Assembly (NCBI GenBank): GCA_016717205.1 | Contig: JADKGC010000002.1 | Location: 372,001 to 436,000 of the forward strand | DNA from: Candidatus Flexifilum breve | GTDB taxonomy: Bacteria; Chloroflexota; Anaerolineae; Aggregatilineales; Phototrophicaceae | Length of the DNA: 64,000 bases | Reading direction: 5' to 3' | In this document: piece by piece, positions 1 through 9,031 of the stretch | Position numbering within the stretch: position 1 is the first letter of the stretch | How the letters are laid out: every line of letters begins with the position of its first letter | Translations under genes and position numbers: made by a program | The notes under the pieces: generated by a model | Database searches by the model: none | Told to the model about the DNA's origin: nothing | Seen by the model: only the letters and a program-made list of their open reading frames with translations

Positions 1-286
1 GGGTCTTGATGCCCAGTTCGTAGCCGCCGGGGATGCCGGGCGCGCGGCTGTCCTCACGGATCGTGCCCGTGACGGTGATCGAGCTTTCCTGCGTCAGCTT
101 GCCCGCGACTGCGAATTCCGCCTCATCCATCTCCTTCTTGAACGCCACGCACTGAATGATCCCCGTGCCGTCGCGCAGTTGGATGAATTGCAGTTTGCCC
201 TTATCGGTGCGGTTGTACACCCACCCTTTGAGCGTCACTTCTTGACCTACATAATCGGCGATTTGCCGGATGGTGATGTCTGCCAC
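1..286 (-). CDS. asnS: asparaginyl-tRNA synthetase, N-terminal part (runs off the window)
   Basis: This is the beginning of a class II aminoacyl-tRNA synthetase that charges tRNA-Asn in the cytoplasm; the catalytic core lies beyond base 1. The visible 95 residues form the OB-fold anticodon-binding domain. It opens ADITIRQIADYVGQEVTL, followed by GWVYN, the IQLRDGTG strand and IQCVAFKKE, which match AsnRS better than AspRS. I chose a GTG start at 284-286 because the family begins a few residues before the first OB strand; no ATG is available there and the ribosome binding site is weak. A TATAAT-like -10 lies 43 bases upstream. The AspRS alternative cannot be fully excluded without the catalytic domain. 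Confidence 0.82.
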   Translation of the reverse strand, partial: MADITIRQIADYVGQEVTLKGWVYNRTDKGKLQFIQLRDGTGIIQCVAFKKEMDEAEFAVAGKLTQESSITVTGTIREDSRAPGIPGGYELGIKT

Positions 287-328
287 TCTCGTCCGCTTTC
301 TAAGCCTAATTTATGCAACACACCTTAG

Positions 329-334
329 ATTATA
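329..334 (-). promoter_or_regulatory. candidate -10 hexamer upstream of asnS
   Basis: Read on the minus strand this is TATAAT, 43 bases upstream of the asnS start. No good -35 is seen 16-18 bases further up, so the promoter call is tentative. The rest of the gap up to 506 holds no other recognisable element. Confidence 0.35.
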
Positions 335-506
335 CCTGTCACGCGGTTCTCGAATGCCTTTTCTTTCAGTGGGGGGGCCAGCGCCTAGCCCATCACCTTT
401 TCTCACGCAGCAATGGCCGATCCCACTACAATCGGAAGGGACTTAATCGAGAGGTGCTTCGAGACGGATGACTGTGGCTGGTACTACCTCATACGCGGGG
501 TCGAAA

Positions 507-2429
507 ATGGGACTGTTCCGGCGCTTGGTGCTGCGCGGCGGGCTGCTCATCGGCGCGCTGTCGGTCCTGCTGGCCAGCGCCAGCGTGATCCTCTCACGCC
601 GGGACGCCGAGGACGTGTGCCTGAGCCTGTCCGACTACGGAGGCATCGCGCGCCAGTACTACATTGACACCGCCTATGGACGCGTGCATGAACTCCCCAG
701 GCCCACGGGCTTCAGCAACTTCGGCGCGATCTCATCAGACGAGCGCTACTCCAGCTATTTCAATGTGCGCGCCGATCAAACGATGGATTTGCTGCTGGCC
801 GAATACCCCGGCGACGATCAACCAGTGACGACCACCGTGATCCGGTCAAACATCCGCGCGGAAACCCCGACAGATTCCGCCAATCACGTGCTCTGGTCGC
901 CGGATAACCGCGCCTTCACCTACCTGTGGCGCGATCTGGACGGTCAGCTCTATCTTTCCGTTTACAACCGGGCTGAGCAGCGCGAGCAGACCATCCCCTA
1001 CACCCTGCGCGGCGACACCTCGTTTTTCAACGGCGTGCAGATCACCGGCTGGTCGGGTGACAGCCACGCGTTCGCCGTACAGGAGCGGACAGGCGGCGCG
1101 CTGTATTTCCGCTTCTATACCACCGATCCGCTCGCGCTGATGGAAACGGAACTCGACGAACTGCCGCTCTATTTCGGCAGTTGGTCGCCTGTTGGCGCGC
1201 AGTTCGCCGCCGCCGATCTCGGCACAGCGGAATCGTCCACGCTTTATCTGCACGACTGGAACGCGCCGCTCCGCGCCCTCCCGCTGGACATCCCCCGCCG
1301 CAACGTGCAAGGCGTGTACTGGTCACCAGATGGCCGCTACTTCACGCTGATCAGCTATATGAGCGACTGCGTGGGCGCGGCCTGCGATCTCTACTGGCGC
1401 TTTGACCTCTATGGACGCGACGGCACGCTGATCGCAGGGAATCTCTCCGGCCTGCATACCGTCCCGGCTGATCAGACCGACCGCATCGTCATGGGGATGT
1501 GGCAGGACGAGCACCACTGGTTATGGGCGGAACAGCCGACCGCCGACGCGCGCGTCGATCTCGTCACGCTGGATGTGATCAGCGGCGCACGCACCACCTT
1601 AGTCTCCAATTTACTCGACAACCACGTGGCCGATATGTTCTATTTCAGCCCGCAGCGCTGGCTGTACGTGCTGCCCAACAGCACCAGCCCGCCGAACATC
1701 CCGGAAAACGACTGGCTGCTCGTGCCGTGGCAAAACGGAGACGAGGTTCACGTCGACCTGCTCAATGTGGCGACCGGGGAGCTGACGCCCATCGTGAGTC
1801 ACGCCGAAGCGGTGCTGGGAACCACCGATTTTTCTGGCACGGGTTTCTGGGACTGGAGCGGCCAGCGGGCGATCATCATCTGGTCGCGGGGGCAGCCGCC
1901 TGAACGACAAACGTATCTCAGCGTGCTTAATCTGGCGGATAACTCCGTCCACACCACCACGGACGCCGCGACGCATATTCACTCGGTCAGTTGGATCAGC
2001 GACACGCTGATCGGCTTCGTCCGGCAAACCGAAAACGCCTATGCGCTCGATATGTTGGATACCGGCACGGGCGCGCAGCACCACCTGCTCGATCTGACCA
2101 ACAGCAGCCGCCAATGGTCGGGCACGCTGCGGCCTTCCGGCGACCAACTGGCGATCAACATTCAGGGTTCCAACCCGACGGGCAGCACCTACCTGCTCCC
2201 GCTGGACGGCTCGGAACAGTCGGTGTTGAGCGACCGAACGACCAGTTCGATGCTCTGGTCGCCCGATGGGTCGCGGCTCGTCTTTATCGAGTACACGCGC
2301 ACCTATCCGCGCGTGGTGATCGCCGCGCCGGACGGGATGCGCCTCAGCGTGATCCCCGTGCGCACGATACCAGCGACTGCATCAATCTGGCTTGGAGGCT
2401 GGTCGCGCTGCGATCCGCCCGGTTTGTGA
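507..2429 (+). CDS. membrane-anchored TolB/WD40-like beta-propeller protein (first of three paralogues)
   Basis: Protein of 640 aa with one N-terminal membrane segment (about residues 9-27) and a long extracytoplasmic part with repeated blades ending in WSPD, WSGD and WSPDG turns, typical of TolB/PD40-like beta-propellers. Function unknown; such domains usually bind proteins or glycans. Cysteines are sparse and conserved across the three paralogues: one just after the anchor (DVCLSL), a C-x4-C pair (CVGAAC) in an insert near the middle, and one in the C-terminal WSRC motif. This suggests disulfides outside the cell. I prefer the ATG at 507 over 468 because it directly precedes the basic and hydrophobic anchor. 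The next gene starts 13 bases after the stop, indicating an operon. Confidence 0.8.
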   Translation: MGLFRRLVLRGGLLIGALSVLLASASVILSRRDAEDVCLSLSDYGGIARQYYIDTAYGRVHELPRPTGFSNFGAISSDERYSSYFNVRADQTMDLLLAEYPGDDQPVTTTVIRSNIRAETPTDSANHVLWSPDNRAFTYLWRDLDGQLYLSVYNRAEQREQTIPYTLRGDTSFFNGVQITGWSGDSHAFAVQERTGGALYFRFYTTDPLALMETELDELPLYFGSWSPVGAQFAAADLGTAESSTLYLHDWNAPLRALPLDIPRRNVQGVYWSPDGRYFTLISYMSDCVGAACDLYWRFDLYGRDGTLIAGNLSGLHTVPADQTDRIVMGMWQDEHHWLWAEQPTADARVDLVTLDVISGARTTLVSNLLDNHVADMFYFSPQRWLYVLPNSTSPPNIPENDWLLVPWQNGDEVHVDLLNVATGELTPIVSHAEAVLGTTDFSGTGFWDWSGQRAIIIWSRGQPPERQTYLSVLNLADNSVHTTTDAATHIHSVSWISDTLIGFVRQTENAYALDMLDTGTGAQHHLLDLTNSSRQWSGTLRPSGDQLAINIQGSNPTGSTYLLPLDGSEQSVLSDRTTSSMLWSPDGSRLVFIEYTRTYPRVVIAAPDGMRLSVIPVRTIPATASIWLGGWSRCDPPGL

Positions 2430-2442
2430 GGGACATTCGACG

Positions 2443-4347
2443 ATGAAGCTGACATCCCCGCTCGCGAACCTCCTCCGCGGCGCGCTCCCGCTCGGTCTGC
2501 TGCTGGCACTGCTCGCCGCCACCAGCGTGACCTTCTCACGCGGTGACGATTACCGCTGCCTCACCTTCTCTGACTTCACCGGCGCGCCCGCCAGCCGCAT
2601 CCTCGACACGGCGGCGGGTCAGCGCCAGCGTTTGCCGCTGGCGGGTGATGTCGTGTTCCGCGCGACATCGCCCGATGGCCGCTATACCGCTGCCTACCGC
2701 GCGCTGCCGGGGCAGCACATGGCGCTCACGCTGACGAGCACCGACGGTACAGAACCCGCCCGCGTCATCTACACGGGGCGCTATGGCAGCGCGCAGAGCA
2801 GCAGCACGCCACTGCTCTGGTCGCCGGACAGCCGTTCGTTCGCCTACCTGTGGCGCGACCCTGATCAGGATGGCTTCACACTGGCGATCTATCCCGTTGA
2901 TGATGGAAACGCGCAGGCGCTGACCAACACGCCCACCACGTTCGGGTCGGCCACCTACAGTCTCACGCTGATCGGCTGGTCAGGCGACAACCGGGTACTC
3001 ACCCTGCGCGAACGCGCCTACTTGTCCGACCGGGTACGTTTCTTCGCCACCAATCCGCTGACTGAACTCGCCACCCCCTTCGACGAGACGCCGCTGCTCA
3101 TGGCGGAATGGTCGCCGACCGGGGCGACGCTCGCCGCCGTCGAACGTTTTGAGGGACAAGCCGCGCTGCTGGTTGGCGCGCTCGATGCGCCCTTCACGCC
3201 GATCACGCTGGACGTAGCCCGACGCGATCTGCAAGGCATTGTCTGGTCGCCGAGCGGTGAGTATTTCGTCGTGGTCAGCCATCACAGCCGCTGCCTCGCC
3301 TCCGCCTGCGATATTTTCTGGCGCTACGACCTGTACCACCGCGACGGGACGCCCGTCGCGCTCAACTTGCCCGGTCTGCACGAGCAGGCTGCCGAACCGC
3401 CGATTCAAGTGCTGCTCGGCCTGTGGCACGGCGATCAATGGGTGTGGGCGCAGCAGGACGACGCGACGACACCACTCAACCTCGCCGCGCTGGACGCCAC
3501 GACCGGCGCAACCACGCTCCTCGCACAAAACGTCGTGCGCGGCTACGTACAGGATATCTTCTACGTGCCGCCGGACTTCGCCACCTTACCCAACGCGTGG
3601 GTGCTGCTCAAACAGCCGGTCGGCGCGCGCTTGATTGTGCCGACGCGCGTCGACGGCCGCATCAACGTCGACCTGCTGGATCTCGACACGGGCACCAGCA
3701 TTAACCTCGTCAGCAGTGTCGATACGCTCAGCCGCCCCGGCGACCGCATCGGCTCGGCTTTCTGGCGAGAGGATGCGCGCGCGGCGCAGGTGTTGTGGTC
3801 ACGCCGCGCTGATTCCGCCCGGCAGACGTATCTGACGCTCTACGATCTCGCCGCGGACGCGCTCTACTCGACCGCCGAGGGCACGACGCACATCCTCGCC
3901 CCGCAGTGGATCGATGCCGAGCGAGTGGTATTCATCAACCAGCGCGGCAGTGATTACGCCTTCACCCTGTTCAACACCGCGACCGGTACGCAGATCGACC
4001 TCGCCACGCTGCCCAGCGGCGTCACCCGCTGGAGCGGCGTGCTGCGCCCGGACGGCGCATGGATCGCCGTCCGCCTGACGATCAACCCCCGATCCAGTGG
4101 CATCATCTATCTAACGGCACTCGATGGATCAGGCACGGTCGAAATCAGCCGGGAAGCCGTGGAAACGCCCATCTGGTCGCCGGATGGCGCACAGGTCGCC
4201 TACCTCACCTTTGACGGCACGAACGCCGGGCTGCACTTGGCCAGCGCGGACGGGCAGGTGCTCGGCGCGTACCGCATCGACAACACCGCCCTCAGTTCGA
4301 CCATGCTCACGGCGTGGACGCGCTGCGACGTGGGGAGCGCCGCCTGA
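2443..4347 (+). CDS. membrane-anchored TolB/WD40-like beta-propeller protein (second paralogue)
   Basis: Protein of 634 aa with the same plan as its neighbours: an N-terminal anchor (LLRGALPLGLLLALLAAT), the post-anchor motif SRGDDYRCLTF, repeated WSPD/WSGD blade turns, the C-x4-C insert (CLASAC) followed by WRYDLYHRDGT, and a C-terminal WTRCD. It is full length and colinear with the first copy, so the array arose by tandem duplication followed by strong divergence. ATG 2443 follows the upstream stop by 13 bases; the longer reading from 2392 would overlap the previous gene. Its stop TGA shares a base with the ATG of the third copy, which suggests translational coupling. Substrate or partner unknown. 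Confidence 0.8.
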   Translation: MKLTSPLANLLRGALPLGLLLALLAATSVTFSRGDDYRCLTFSDFTGAPASRILDTAAGQRQRLPLAGDVVFRATSPDGRYTAAYRALPGQHMALTLTSTDGTEPARVIYTGRYGSAQSSSTPLLWSPDSRSFAYLWRDPDQDGFTLAIYPVDDGNAQALTNTPTTFGSATYSLTLIGWSGDNRVLTLRERAYLSDRVRFFATNPLTELATPFDETPLLMAEWSPTGATLAAVERFEGQAALLVGALDAPFTPITLDVARRDLQGIVWSPSGEYFVVVSHHSRCLASACDIFWRYDLYHRDGTPVALNLPGLHEQAAEPPIQVLLGLWHGDQWVWAQQDDATTPLNLAALDATTGATTLLAQNVVRGYVQDIFYVPPDFATLPNAWVLLKQPVGARLIVPTRVDGRINVDLLDLDTGTSINLVSSVDTLSRPGDRIGSAFWREDARAAQVLWSRRADSARQTYLTLYDLAADALYSTAEGTTHILAPQWIDAERVVFINQRGSDYAFTLFNTATGTQIDLATLPSGVTRWSGVLRPDGAWIAVRLTINPRSSGIIYLTALDGSGTVEISREAVETPIWSPDGAQVAYLTFDGTNAGLHLASADGQVLGAYRIDNTALSSTMLTAWTRCDVGSAA

Positions 4348-6077
4348 TGCGTCGTTCCGCGCTGTTCCTGTTCACCCGCGCCGCCCTGATCGCGCTCGGC
4401 CTGCTGGTTGTGCTCTCGGCGGGTAGTCTCGCCCTGTCGCGCGGTGATGCGTACCGCTGCGTCGTGCTCTATGACGGCTACACCGTCGCGCCAGTCACCT
4501 ACATCCTCGATACGGCCACCGGGCACACGGTGCTGGATCGGCGCGAAGTACAGCGCCTGTACAGCATCGACTCGCCGGATGGCACAGCCCGCGCGGGCTT
4601 CGTGCAGCGCTTCGGCGAACGCGCCACCATGACGCTGCTGCTCGACACGCCGCAGGGTCAGCGCATCGTGCAGACGGGCATTGACGCGTCCAGCCAGTCG
4701 AACGGCTTCCAGCAGATTGCGGGCTGGTCGGGTGACAGCCAATATCTGGTGATCGCCGAATTCGATGGGCGGCGCTTCTATCATCACATCTTCAACGCCG
4801 CCGACCTCACGCCCCAGCCCTCGCCATTGGCGACGCTGCCCGTCCTCACCGCTGAACTCGCGCCGCATGGCACACAGATCGCCGCCATCAGTATCGACGC
4901 GGTCGGCGCGGCGCATCTGGTTCTCGCCGATGTGAGCGGCGCGCGCGACCTGATCGATGTGCCGCTCCAGCATGACGCGCTCTCGTGGCGGCTGGCGTGG
5001 TCGCCAACGGGCGCGCATGTCGCGGTCGAACGCATCTCCGGCTGTCAAACGGCGTCCTGTGCCGAAGCGGGCTGGCACTTCGAGATCTACACGCCGGAGG
5101 GCACGCCCGCCGCGCCATCGCTGCGCGGGTTGGGCTTAGGGGGCAGCGCATCCGGCATTCTGCCCGCTCAGTGGCAAGGCGATCAGTGGGTGTGGGTGGA
5201 GCGCGTTGCCGACGGAGGACGCTACGACCTCGTGCGCCTCGATGTGCCGACAGGGGCGCGGACGCTCCTCGTCCCCGATCTCGTGCCGGAATACGCCGAC
5301 GACCTTTTCTTCGTGCCGCCGAACGCCGTGTGGAATTCAATTTTTACCAACGGCGCGATCTTCCCCATATCCGCCGAACCGCGCGCCATCGTCCCGTTCT
5401 ACGACGGGGAACTGCTCGGCGTCGATCTGGTTGACACGGCGACCGGCATCCGCACCGAACTCTTGCGCGGCGTAGATATGCTGGCGCACACGCATTTCGG
5501 CTCCGGCTCGGATTTCTGGTGGGGCGGCGCGGACTCCGCGTGGGTCTCGTGGATTGCGCCGAACGGTGATGCCTTCCTCACGGTCATCGACACGCGCGCG
5601 GGCACGGCCAGCACCTCGCCCGCCAGCCGCGCCGTGTGGCGTCCGCAGTGGATCGCCGCGGACGCGATCGGCTTCATCGACCCACGCCCCGACGATTACG
5701 CGCTCATGCTCTTCGACACCGTCGCGGGCACGGCAACGCCGCTCATCCGCGTTGACCCCAACACGATTGCGTGGCGCGCCGCGCTCACCATCGACAGCGG
5801 GATGGTGGCGGCAGCGGCGGGCGGTTCGGATTTCATCGGCAAGCCGCTCACACTGATCGATTTGGTGGATGCATCTACGCAGCGCGTGCTCAGCCATGAA
5901 TCGGCGGGGACATTCGTCTGGTCACCGGACGGCACGCGGATCGCCTTTGCGGAGAACAGCAATCGTCAGGCGAACATCGCCATCAGTGATCGACTGGGAT
6001 CAGCGGTGCAGCGCTTCACGCCGCCGCAGTTCACGACGACGCCATTCATCCAATTCGTCGCCTGGACACAGTGCTAA
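4347..6077 (+). CDS. membrane-anchored TolB/WD40-like beta-propeller protein (third paralogue)
   Basis: Protein of 576 aa, about 60 residues shorter than the two upstream copies. It keeps the anchor (LFLFTRAALIALGLLVVL), SRGDAYRCVVL, the C-x4-C pair (CQTASC) and a terminal WTQC, while losing some blade turns. The start overlaps the upstream stop by one base (TGATG), a classic reinitiation arrangement, so the three proteins are probably made together. The retained cysteine positions in all three paralogues point to a shared disulfide-stabilised extracytoplasmic fold. No enzymatic residues were recognised. Confidence 0.8.
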   Translation: MRRSALFLFTRAALIALGLLVVLSAGSLALSRGDAYRCVVLYDGYTVAPVTYILDTATGHTVLDRREVQRLYSIDSPDGTARAGFVQRFGERATMTLLLDTPQGQRIVQTGIDASSQSNGFQQIAGWSGDSQYLVIAEFDGRRFYHHIFNAADLTPQPSPLATLPVLTAELAPHGTQIAAISIDAVGAAHLVLADVSGARDLIDVPLQHDALSWRLAWSPTGAHVAVERISGCQTASCAEAGWHFEIYTPEGTPAAPSLRGLGLGGSASGILPAQWQGDQWVWVERVADGGRYDLVRLDVPTGARTLLVPDLVPEYADDLFFVPPNAVWNSIFTNGAIFPISAEPRAIVPFYDGELLGVDLVDTATGIRTELLRGVDMLAHTHFGSGSDFWWGGADSAWVSWIAPNGDAFLTVIDTRAGTASTSPASRAVWRPQWIAADAIGFIDPRPDDYALMLFDTVAGTATPLIRVDPNTIAWRAALTIDSGMVAAAAGGSDFIGKPLTLIDLVDASTQRVLSHESAGTFVWSPDGTRIAFAENSNRQANIAISDRLGSAVQRFTPPQFTTTPFIQFVAWTQC

Positions 6078-6095
6078 ATTCAAAGGCTGATCAGG

Positions 6096-6584
6096 ATGAA
6101 TCCTTTCATTACGTACGAAATACAGCCGAACGACGTCGAAGCAAATCGCCTAGGTCGGATCAGCGACGCGCAGAAACCATTTCTCATCAGTTGGGTCATT
6201 GGGAGCATCCTCATTAGCCCCATCATGGTCGTTCTGTTCTGGTCATGGATATTAACAAGACCCACATCTCCTGATATGGCGCAAAGCGGAAGATGTCTTG
6301 CCCTCATGATAAGTGTTATTTTTCCCGCGATTTTTATTGTGCTGTTTCGGCCGCTGGCAGGCTGGCGTGATCTACGCGATGGGCGTGTACTTCGGGTAAG
6401 CGGCGTTCCTAGATTAGAACGAAAGCGGGGACGGCGAACGCATTATTATTTTCTCATCCACGATCTACGTTTCGAGGTGAGTTCCCGACTTTATGAGGAA
6501 GCCCAACTCAACCAAACAGGCTGTCACCTGTATTATCTACCCCATTCCGAATGGTTGCTCTCGTGGGAACGCCTTACAAACTAG
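6096..6584 (+). CDS. small membrane protein with two transmembrane helices, unrecognised
   Basis: Protein of 162 aa: a short cytoplasmic N-terminus, a helical hairpin in the membrane (about residues 30-55 and 67-88), then a basic linker (RLERKRGRR) and a roughly 60-residue beta-rich C-terminal domain. The topology resembles small proteins with a PH-like domain, but no family is assigned. Base composition is visibly more AT-rich than the flanking genes, so it may be a more recent arrival. It starts 19 bases after the third propeller gene and could be the last gene of that operon. Its 3' end overlaps the convergent deacetylase gene by 11 bases. Confidence 0.6.
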   Translation: MNPFITYEIQPNDVEANRLGRISDAQKPFLISWVIGSILISPIMVVLFWSWILTRPTSPDMAQSGRCLALMISVIFPAIFIVLFRPLAGWRDLRDGRVLRVSGVPRLERKRGRRTHYYFLIHDLRFEVSSRLYEEAQLNQTGCHLYYLPHSEWLLSWERLTN

Positions 6585-7467
6585 CAGCAATCCGCACCGT
6601 CTGCGTGTGGATGGCCACAATGTCGTCGACATTTTTGGCGTAGCCGCCCGCCATCGCAATGGCGACGGGCAAGCCCGCTTCCCGGCACAGCCCCACCACC
6701 AACCGATCCCGTTCCGCCAGCCCCGCCATGCTCAACGCCATGCGCCCCAGCCGATCCCCATGATAGGGGTCAGCGCCCGCCAGATAAATGGCGATGTCCG
6801 CGCCGCTCATGGCGATGGCGCGGCGCACGCCTTCCTCCGCCAGTTCGAGGTAGACCGCGTCCCCCGTGCCGTCCGGCAGTTCAATGTCGAGATCGCCGCG
6901 CTCTTTGTGAAACGGGAAATTCTTAGCGCCGTGAATCGAAAATGTGAACACGGTGGGATCGCCCTGCAAAATCTGCGCCGTGCCGTTGCCCTGATGCACG
7001 TCGAGATCGAGGATGACCACGCGGCGGACGCGCCCTTCGGCTTGCAGAGCGCGCGCGGCAATCGCGCTGTCGTTGAACACGCAGTAGCCTTCGCCGTGAT
7101 CGCGGCAGGCATGATGTGTCCCACCCGCCAGATTGACAGCGATTCCCTCGTCGAGCGCCGTGCGCCCCGCCATGATCGTCGCTCCCGACGACCGCCGCGA
7201 CCGTTCGACCATCTCCGGTGACCACGGAAAGCCGATCCGCCGGATTTCGTGCGCGATCAGGTCACCGCCGACTACGCGTTCCAGATAGTCGGCGTCGTGC
7301 GCGCGCAAAATCTGCTCATCGGTGGCGGCGGGCGGCAGCAGCAAATCCTCCGGCGCGACGATCCCTTCGGCGAGGATGCGTTCGCGCAGCAGGCGATATT
7401 TCGCCATCGGGAAGCGGTGATTTTCGGGCAGCGGCAGCACAAACGTGTCGGAATAGAAGGCTTTCAT
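6574..7467 (-). CDS. histone deacetylase-superfamily zinc hydrolase
   Basis: Protein of 297 aa spanning a whole arginase/deacetylase fold. Family signatures are all present: the His-His pair in GGTHHA (residues 118-119), zinc ligands in DLDVHQGNGT (Asp156, His158), the third ligand in AGADPYHGD (Asp233), and the catalytic Tyr in AGGYAKN (about 276). It should be an active metal-dependent deacetylase. Bacterial members act on acetylated lysine, acetoin-related substrates, polyamines or other small amides, and the sequence alone does not say which. The enzyme has no signal peptide and is cytoplasmic. It is a stand-alone gene, convergent with the upstream membrane protein, with palindromic repeats behind its promoter region. 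Confidence 0.88.
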   Translation of the reverse strand: MKAFYSDTFVLPLPENHRFPMAKYRLLRERILAEGIVAPEDLLLPPAATDEQILRAHDADYLERVVGGDLIAHEIRRIGFPWSPEMVERSRRSSGATIMAGRTALDEGIAVNLAGGTHHACRDHGEGYCVFNDSAIAARALQAEGRVRRVVILDLDVHQGNGTAQILQGDPTVFTFSIHGAKNFPFHKERGDLDIELPDGTGDAVYLELAEEGVRRAIAMSGADIAIYLAGADPYHGDRLGRMALSMAGLAERDRLVVGLCREAGLPVAIAMAGGYAKNVDDIVAIHTQTVRIAASL

Positions 7468-7510
7468 TGATCCTTGGCCATTGGGGATAAGTTGCGGATG
7501 CGCCGTTGCG

Positions 7511-7593
7511 CGTCCCTACGTTCTTGTAGGGACAGGGCTTGCCCTGTCCGCTGTTTTTCTAGGGCACGAGGACGAGGCATGCCTCGTCCCTAC
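7511..7593. repeat. cluster of palindromic intergenic repeats
   Basis: Three adjoining hairpins fill this gap. The first pairs GTCCCTAC with GTAGGGAC, the second is GTAGGGACAGGG mirrored by CCCTGTCC, and the third (7568-7593) is the common type GACGAGGCATGCCTCGTC followed by CCTAC. The same families recur throughout the gaps of this window. No gene is visible in the gap. Confidence 0.75.
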
Positions 7594-7667
7594 ACAAGCG
7601 CCTCATCCGTCTCCTGTCCCTGAATTCGAGGGAAGTCGGTAAAACGCGAATGCTCAACTGTGAATGT

Positions 7668-8222
7668 CTACACCTTGGTGATCGTATCACCGACGCAGAT
7701 CGTGCCGCCCTGCACGACGCGGCAGTTCACGCCACGCCGCCGCGCCTGCCGACCCACGGGCGAATTCACCCACTGGATCGCCGCATGGCCGAAGCGCTCG
7801 GTGAACTTGGCGCAGCCGGTGTGCGGCACGGCGCTGACCTCGAGGATCACCGTGCCCAGCGCGATGCGCTGCCCGGGTGGCAGATTGTCGGCGCTGATAT
7901 CGAAATCTACGTACAGTTGATCGCCTGCCCACGGCCACAGCGACCGCTCCCCGGCGACTAAGTTGGCGATCCGGCTGTTCATCAGCGTGATCTGCGCTTC
8001 GGGGTTGGCGCTGCCGTCGGGCATGGCTTTGCTCCCGCGCGCCTTCCAGTTGTCGCCCGCCAGCCCATCCGTCAGCGTGATCTCGGCGCTGTCCAGCAGC
8101 ACGCGCTGATCAACCGCGGGGCGCGCGACGATCAATTCGATCACGCCGCTATCGCGCGGCGACTCGCCCAGGGTCGCTAAACCGGCTTCCAGCTCTTCCA
8201 TCGTCAGGTGGGTCGCTTGCAT
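7668..8222 (-). CDS. MOSC-domain protein
   Basis: Protein of 184 aa. The MOSC beta-barrel covers most of it: the N-terminal strand IELIVARPAVDQRV, GLAGDNW, ITLMNSRIANLV, then the hallmark conserved cysteine in HTGCAKF, and RGVNCRVVQGG near the end. MOSC domains, named for molybdenum cofactor sulfurases, bind sulfur or the molybdopterin cofactor and are thought to deliver or accept sulfane sulfur; stand-alone bacterial forms include YiiM-like proteins. I chose ATG 8222 because GGAG lies 8 bases upstream; an in-frame GTG at 8243 would place that Shine-Dalgarno inside the gene. No molybdenum gene is adjacent, so the pathway is open. Confidence 0.85.
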   Translation of the reverse strand: MQATHLTMEELEAGLATLGESPRDSGVIELIVARPAVDQRVLLDSAEITLTDGLAGDNWKARGSKAMPDGSANPEAQITLMNSRIANLVAGERSLWPWAGDQLYVDFDISADNLPPGQRIALGTVILEVSAVPHTGCAKFTERFGHAAIQWVNSPVGRQARRRGVNCRVVQGGTICVGDTITKV

Positions 8223-8250
8223 GAATGATTCTCCGTCAAACACCTGCCCC

Positions 8251-8421
8251 GCGTAGGGACGCGATCAAGAAGGTGTCCAATCAGCCCCTCTCACGGAAGG
8301 TGGGAGGTTTGGCGAGCGATGTCGGCTCCCCTCCCTGAATTCGGGGAGGGGCCGGGGGTGGGGTCAGAAAAGCCACTTTTGGACATGCTCGTGATCGCGT
8401 CCGCTGTTCGCAGCGGACGCT
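8251..8421. mobile_element. decayed GAGGGTG-family MITE inside a GACGCGAT palindrome, plus hairpin
   Basis: The left arm GTAGGGACGCGATCA is separated from the right arm TGATCGCGTCC by about 122 bases with imperfect inverted ends (GAAGGTGTCC at 8269, GGACATGCTC ending at 8390). The interior carries the common CTCCCTGAATTCGGGGAGGG hairpin. The perfect hairpin GCGTCCGCTG-TTCG-CAGCGGACGC follows at 8397-8420. This is a degenerate relative of the elements at 54097 and 56745. The rest of the gap to 8553 shows no gene. Confidence 0.55.
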
Positions 8422-8553
8422 CACGGGGTAAGGTTGTAGTGTAAACGATGCTTTATAGCTTGCGGCTTTTCGCGCCGCTGTCAATCGCAAATAGAGTCCA
8501 AGTTACTGCCCAACAGCCGCCGTATTAACCAGCGGCTGCGCGACCGTCAGCGG

Positions 8554-8841
8554 TTAGGCGCGACCGCGGTTCAAGCGACCGCGATTCTTGTAGGCCCCGC
8601 CACTGGAGCTGCCCATATCGATCAGGAATGCGATGATCAGCCACACCCATTCGATCCCCTCAACGCCGCCCGCCGCAACCGCGACATAGGCCAGCGTCGT
8701 CCACGGCAGAAACAGGATGCCCATGATGGGAATGATCAGATTGTCAAACGTGGCCTGCCAGCGCGCTTGATCGGTGATCGCCCACAGCAGCGCCGCAGCG
8801 CGCGGCCCAATCAGGAGCAGAATGGTGATTAAACAGCACAT
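8554..8841 (-). CDS. small conserved membrane protein
   Basis: Protein of 95 aa with two or three hydrophobic segments: one at the N-terminus beginning CCLITILLLIGPRAAALLW, a second around GILFLPWTTLAYVAV and a third around WVWLIIAFLID. It has a short basic tail (YKNRGRLNRGR). The combination of GPRAA, FLPWTTLAY and a terminal GGAYKNR is a pattern I associate with a widespread family of small uncharacterised bacterial membrane proteins; its role is unknown. The ATG at 8841 is preceded by GGGGG at a good distance, so I prefer it over the upstream TTG. Confidence 0.65.
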   Translation of the reverse strand: MCCLITILLLIGPRAAALLWAITDQARWQATFDNLIIPIMGILFLPWTTLAYVAVAAGGVEGIEWVWLIIAFLIDMGSSSGGAYKNRGRLNRGRA

Positions 8842-8918
8842 GATTCCCCCCAATGCGAGTGCATATCATCTCAGACTCCCTATACGCAAAAGCGACCCGC
8901 AGGGATGCAAAACCATGG

Positions 8919-9031
8919 CTAAATGCTGTATCCGGTCAATAACGAATATGGGATTGTAGGGGCGCACGGCCGTGCGCCCCTACGAATAAGCCTCGCTTAT
9001 CTGCGAATATTTGCCAGACGAAGCGTCAAAT
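8919..9031. mobile_element. MITE-like element with CTAAATGC termini (copy 1), overlapping the folC stop
   Basis: An element of about 113 bp. Its left end is CTAAATGCTGTATCCGGTC, and its right end is the imperfect inverse, seen in the second copy at 26596-26616. The centre is a perfect 28-bp palindrome (8956-8983) whose half is GTAGGGGCGCACGG. The right terminal repeat reaches into the last codons and stop of the convergent folC-like gene. Confidence 0.65.
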
